In this document: positions 5,560 to 6,600 of the stretch, piece by piece | Numbering within the stretch: the first letter of the stretch is position 1 | Layout: each line of letters starts with the position of its first letter | NCBI GenBank assembly: GCA_964518645.1 | Contig: CAZFGL010000122.1 | Location: forward strand, 1-6,600 | DNA from: HGM13006 sp964518645 | Lineage (GTDB): Bacteria > Bacillota > Clostridia > Oscillospirales > Oscillospiraceae | Reading direction: 5' to 3' | Length of the DNA: 6,600 nt | Position numbers and translations under genes: made by a program | Notes under the pieces: model-generated | What the model was told of the DNA's origin: nothing | Database searches by the model: none | The model's input: only the letters and a program-made list of their open reading frames with translations

Positions 5560-6600
5560 ATGTACATCATCGGAAAGACATGTCTGTGCTGTCATAACTG
5601 CGCACTGGAATGTCCCGCAGGTGCCATCGACTATAAGGGCACCGGATACGAGATCGACCAGGATAAATGTATCCACTGCGGTCAGTGTATGGACATCTGC
5701 AACGTCGGTGCCATCACAGACACAGAAAACACCACTCCCGCAGCCCCCCATGCTCCCATTGAGAAAACAGCAGACCTTGTGGTAATCGGCTGTGGAGGTT
5801 CCGGCTCCATTGCCGCCGTAAGGGCAGCAGAACTCAGCGGAAAGAAAGTGATTGTTCTGGAGAAGGCCGCAAAATACGGTGGCAGTGCCTGGTATGCGGG
5901 CTTCGAGGTCATGGGCGGTGGCCCCGGTGGAGGCCCCGGCGGTCCCGGTGGTCCTGGTGGTCCCGGTGGTGACCGGTTCATGGGCAAAGTCTCCAAGGAG
6001 ATTCAGGACGTTGCACGCAGCGCCCCCAAAGAATTCTCCGACTGGATGCTGACCATGGACGGGGTAAAGGAGCACTGGGTAGAAAAGCCCGCTCCCTTCG
6101 GCCCCGGAAAGGCTGTGGGTCTCAAGGGACGTACTTACTTCAATCTGAAATGCCGTGATGAGGCCATCGGCCCCGGACGGGGTGGCAGCTTCGTGGTTGA
6201 AACCATGGTACGTCAGTTCCCCCGGCTGGGCATCGAACTGCTCACCGGCACCGGTGCTAAGAAGCTCCTGACTGAAAACGGCAAGATCACCGGGGTAGTT
6301 GCTCAGGATGCCGGTGGCGAGATCCTGATTCACTGTGATGCCGTTGTGGTTGCCGCAGGTGGCTTTGCATGGAATGATGATCTTCTCCGGGAGTACTGGC
6401 CCTGGTTCATGACAGACGATCCCACTGCCGAGCATGTTCACCGTTTTGCAGCCCCCACCAATACCGGTGATGCAACGGTTCTGGGTGAGAGTGCAGGGGC
6501 ATGGGTGGATTACGACAACTTTACCGTAAACCTCTTTGGTCCTGTTCACCACCCCTTCTCCTTCTGCCTGTTTAAATTCGCCTGCGAGCCGGAGATCATC
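5560..6600 (+). CDS. Ferredoxin-fused fumarate-reductase-like flavoprotein, 3' end cut off
   Basis: 347 residues are visible and the frame runs off the right edge. Residues 1-52 are a bacterial 2x[4Fe-4S] ferredoxin domain: C8-x2-C11-x2-C14-x3-C18-P and C37-x2-C40-x2-C43-x3-C47. An FAD_binding_2 (succinate dehydrogenase/fumarate reductase flavoprotein) domain follows, with GCGGSG at 77-82, the ribose-binding acid E101 in VLEK, GGSAWYAG at 107-114, VVVAAGGF at 262-269 and NTGDATVLGESAGA at 301-314. Residues 119-137 form a Gly-Gly-Pro repeat unusual for the family. The ATG has AAGGAG (5547-5552) at 7 nt. No signal peptide is seen, so a cytoplasmic location is likely. It probably takes electrons through its clusters to reduce an unsaturated carboxylate or enone, with or after the OYE enzyme 53 bp upstream. 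The catalytic His/Arg region lies mostly outside the window, so activity and substrate cannot be judged. Confidence 0.92.
   Translation, partial: MYIIGKTCLCCHNCALECPAGAIDYKGTGYEIDQDKCIHCGQCMDICNVGAITDTENTTPAAPHAPIEKTADLVVIGCGGSGSIAAVRAAELSGKKVIVLEKAAKYGGSAWYAGFEVMGGGPGGGPGGPGGPGGPGGDRFMGKVSKEIQDVARSAPKEFSDWMLTMDGVKEHWVEKPAPFGPGKAVGLKGRTYFNLKCRDEAIGPGRGGSFVVETMVRQFPRLGIELLTGTGAKKLLTENGKITGVVAQDAGGEILIHCDAVVVAAGGFAWNDDLLREYWPWFMTDDPTAEHVHRFAAPTNTGDATVLGESAGAWVDYDNFTVNLFGPVHHPFSFCLFKFACEPEII
5914..5970 (+). repeat. Gly-Gly-Pro-coding 9-bp tandem repeat in the flavoprotein gene
   Basis: From 5935 to 5970 the unit CCN-GGY-GGT is repeated four times (5935, 5944, 5953, 5962), preceded by looser GGC/GGT/CCC copies from 5914. 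It encodes residues 119-137, a 19-residue stretch of only Gly and Pro. Units are multiples of three, so gain or loss of a copy keeps the frame. It falls just after the GGSAWYAG FAD-contact motif. Confidence 0.88.

Noticed and set aside
5542..6552. 336-codon open frame on the minus strand over the flavoprotein gene
   Set aside because: The plus strand here shows ferredoxin and FAD motifs in order. The minus-strand product is low-complexity and matches nothing I know.

Overview
The window reads as a low-to-mid GC anaerobic Firmicute, most likely a gut-type Clostridia/Oscillospiraceae-like genome. The basis is strong AGGAGG-type ribosome sites, TTG and GTG starts, consensus TTGACA/TATAAT promoters, a CCA-encoding tRNA, and oxygen-sensitive Fe-S/flavin enzymes. 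This is inference from sequence style, not a species call.

Left part (1 to about 2009): the integrase-proximal end of an integrated mobile element. A small MerR/excisionase-type helix-turn-helix protein (195-383) is followed by a complete tyrosine recombinase (482-1870). About 140 bp after the recombinase come tandem 11-bp direct repeats, a 15-bp-stem hairpin, and the 3' end of a tRNA-Thr(GGU) gene on the minus strand (2010-2085). This is the usual layout of an element inserted at a tRNA 3' end. The rest of the element lies beyond the left edge and the second att copy is not in view.

Middle (2086-3520): the tRNA promoter, an intergenic bidirectional terminator, then a LysR-type regulator (2338-3348, TTG start) with its own promoter and terminator. 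A palindrome of the form ATAACC-N3-GGTTAT, which fits the LysR T-N11-A box, occurs twice: once over the lysR promoter and once about 63 bp upstream of the predicted start of the next transcript. The regulator therefore probably controls itself and the downstream operon.

Right part (3521-6600): two redox genes on the same strand, 53 bp apart. The first is a complete 661-residue Old Yellow Enzyme/2,4-dienoyl-CoA reductase-type protein with FMN barrel, [4Fe-4S] cluster and FAD/NAD(P)H domains. The second, cut by the window edge, is a fumarate-reductase-like flavoprotein with an N-terminal 2x[4Fe-4S] ferredoxin domain and an unusual Gly-Gly-Pro repeat inside the FAD domain. Together they look like an inducible anaerobic reduction module for an alpha,beta-unsaturated (enone/enoate) compound. 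The substrate cannot be read from the sequence.
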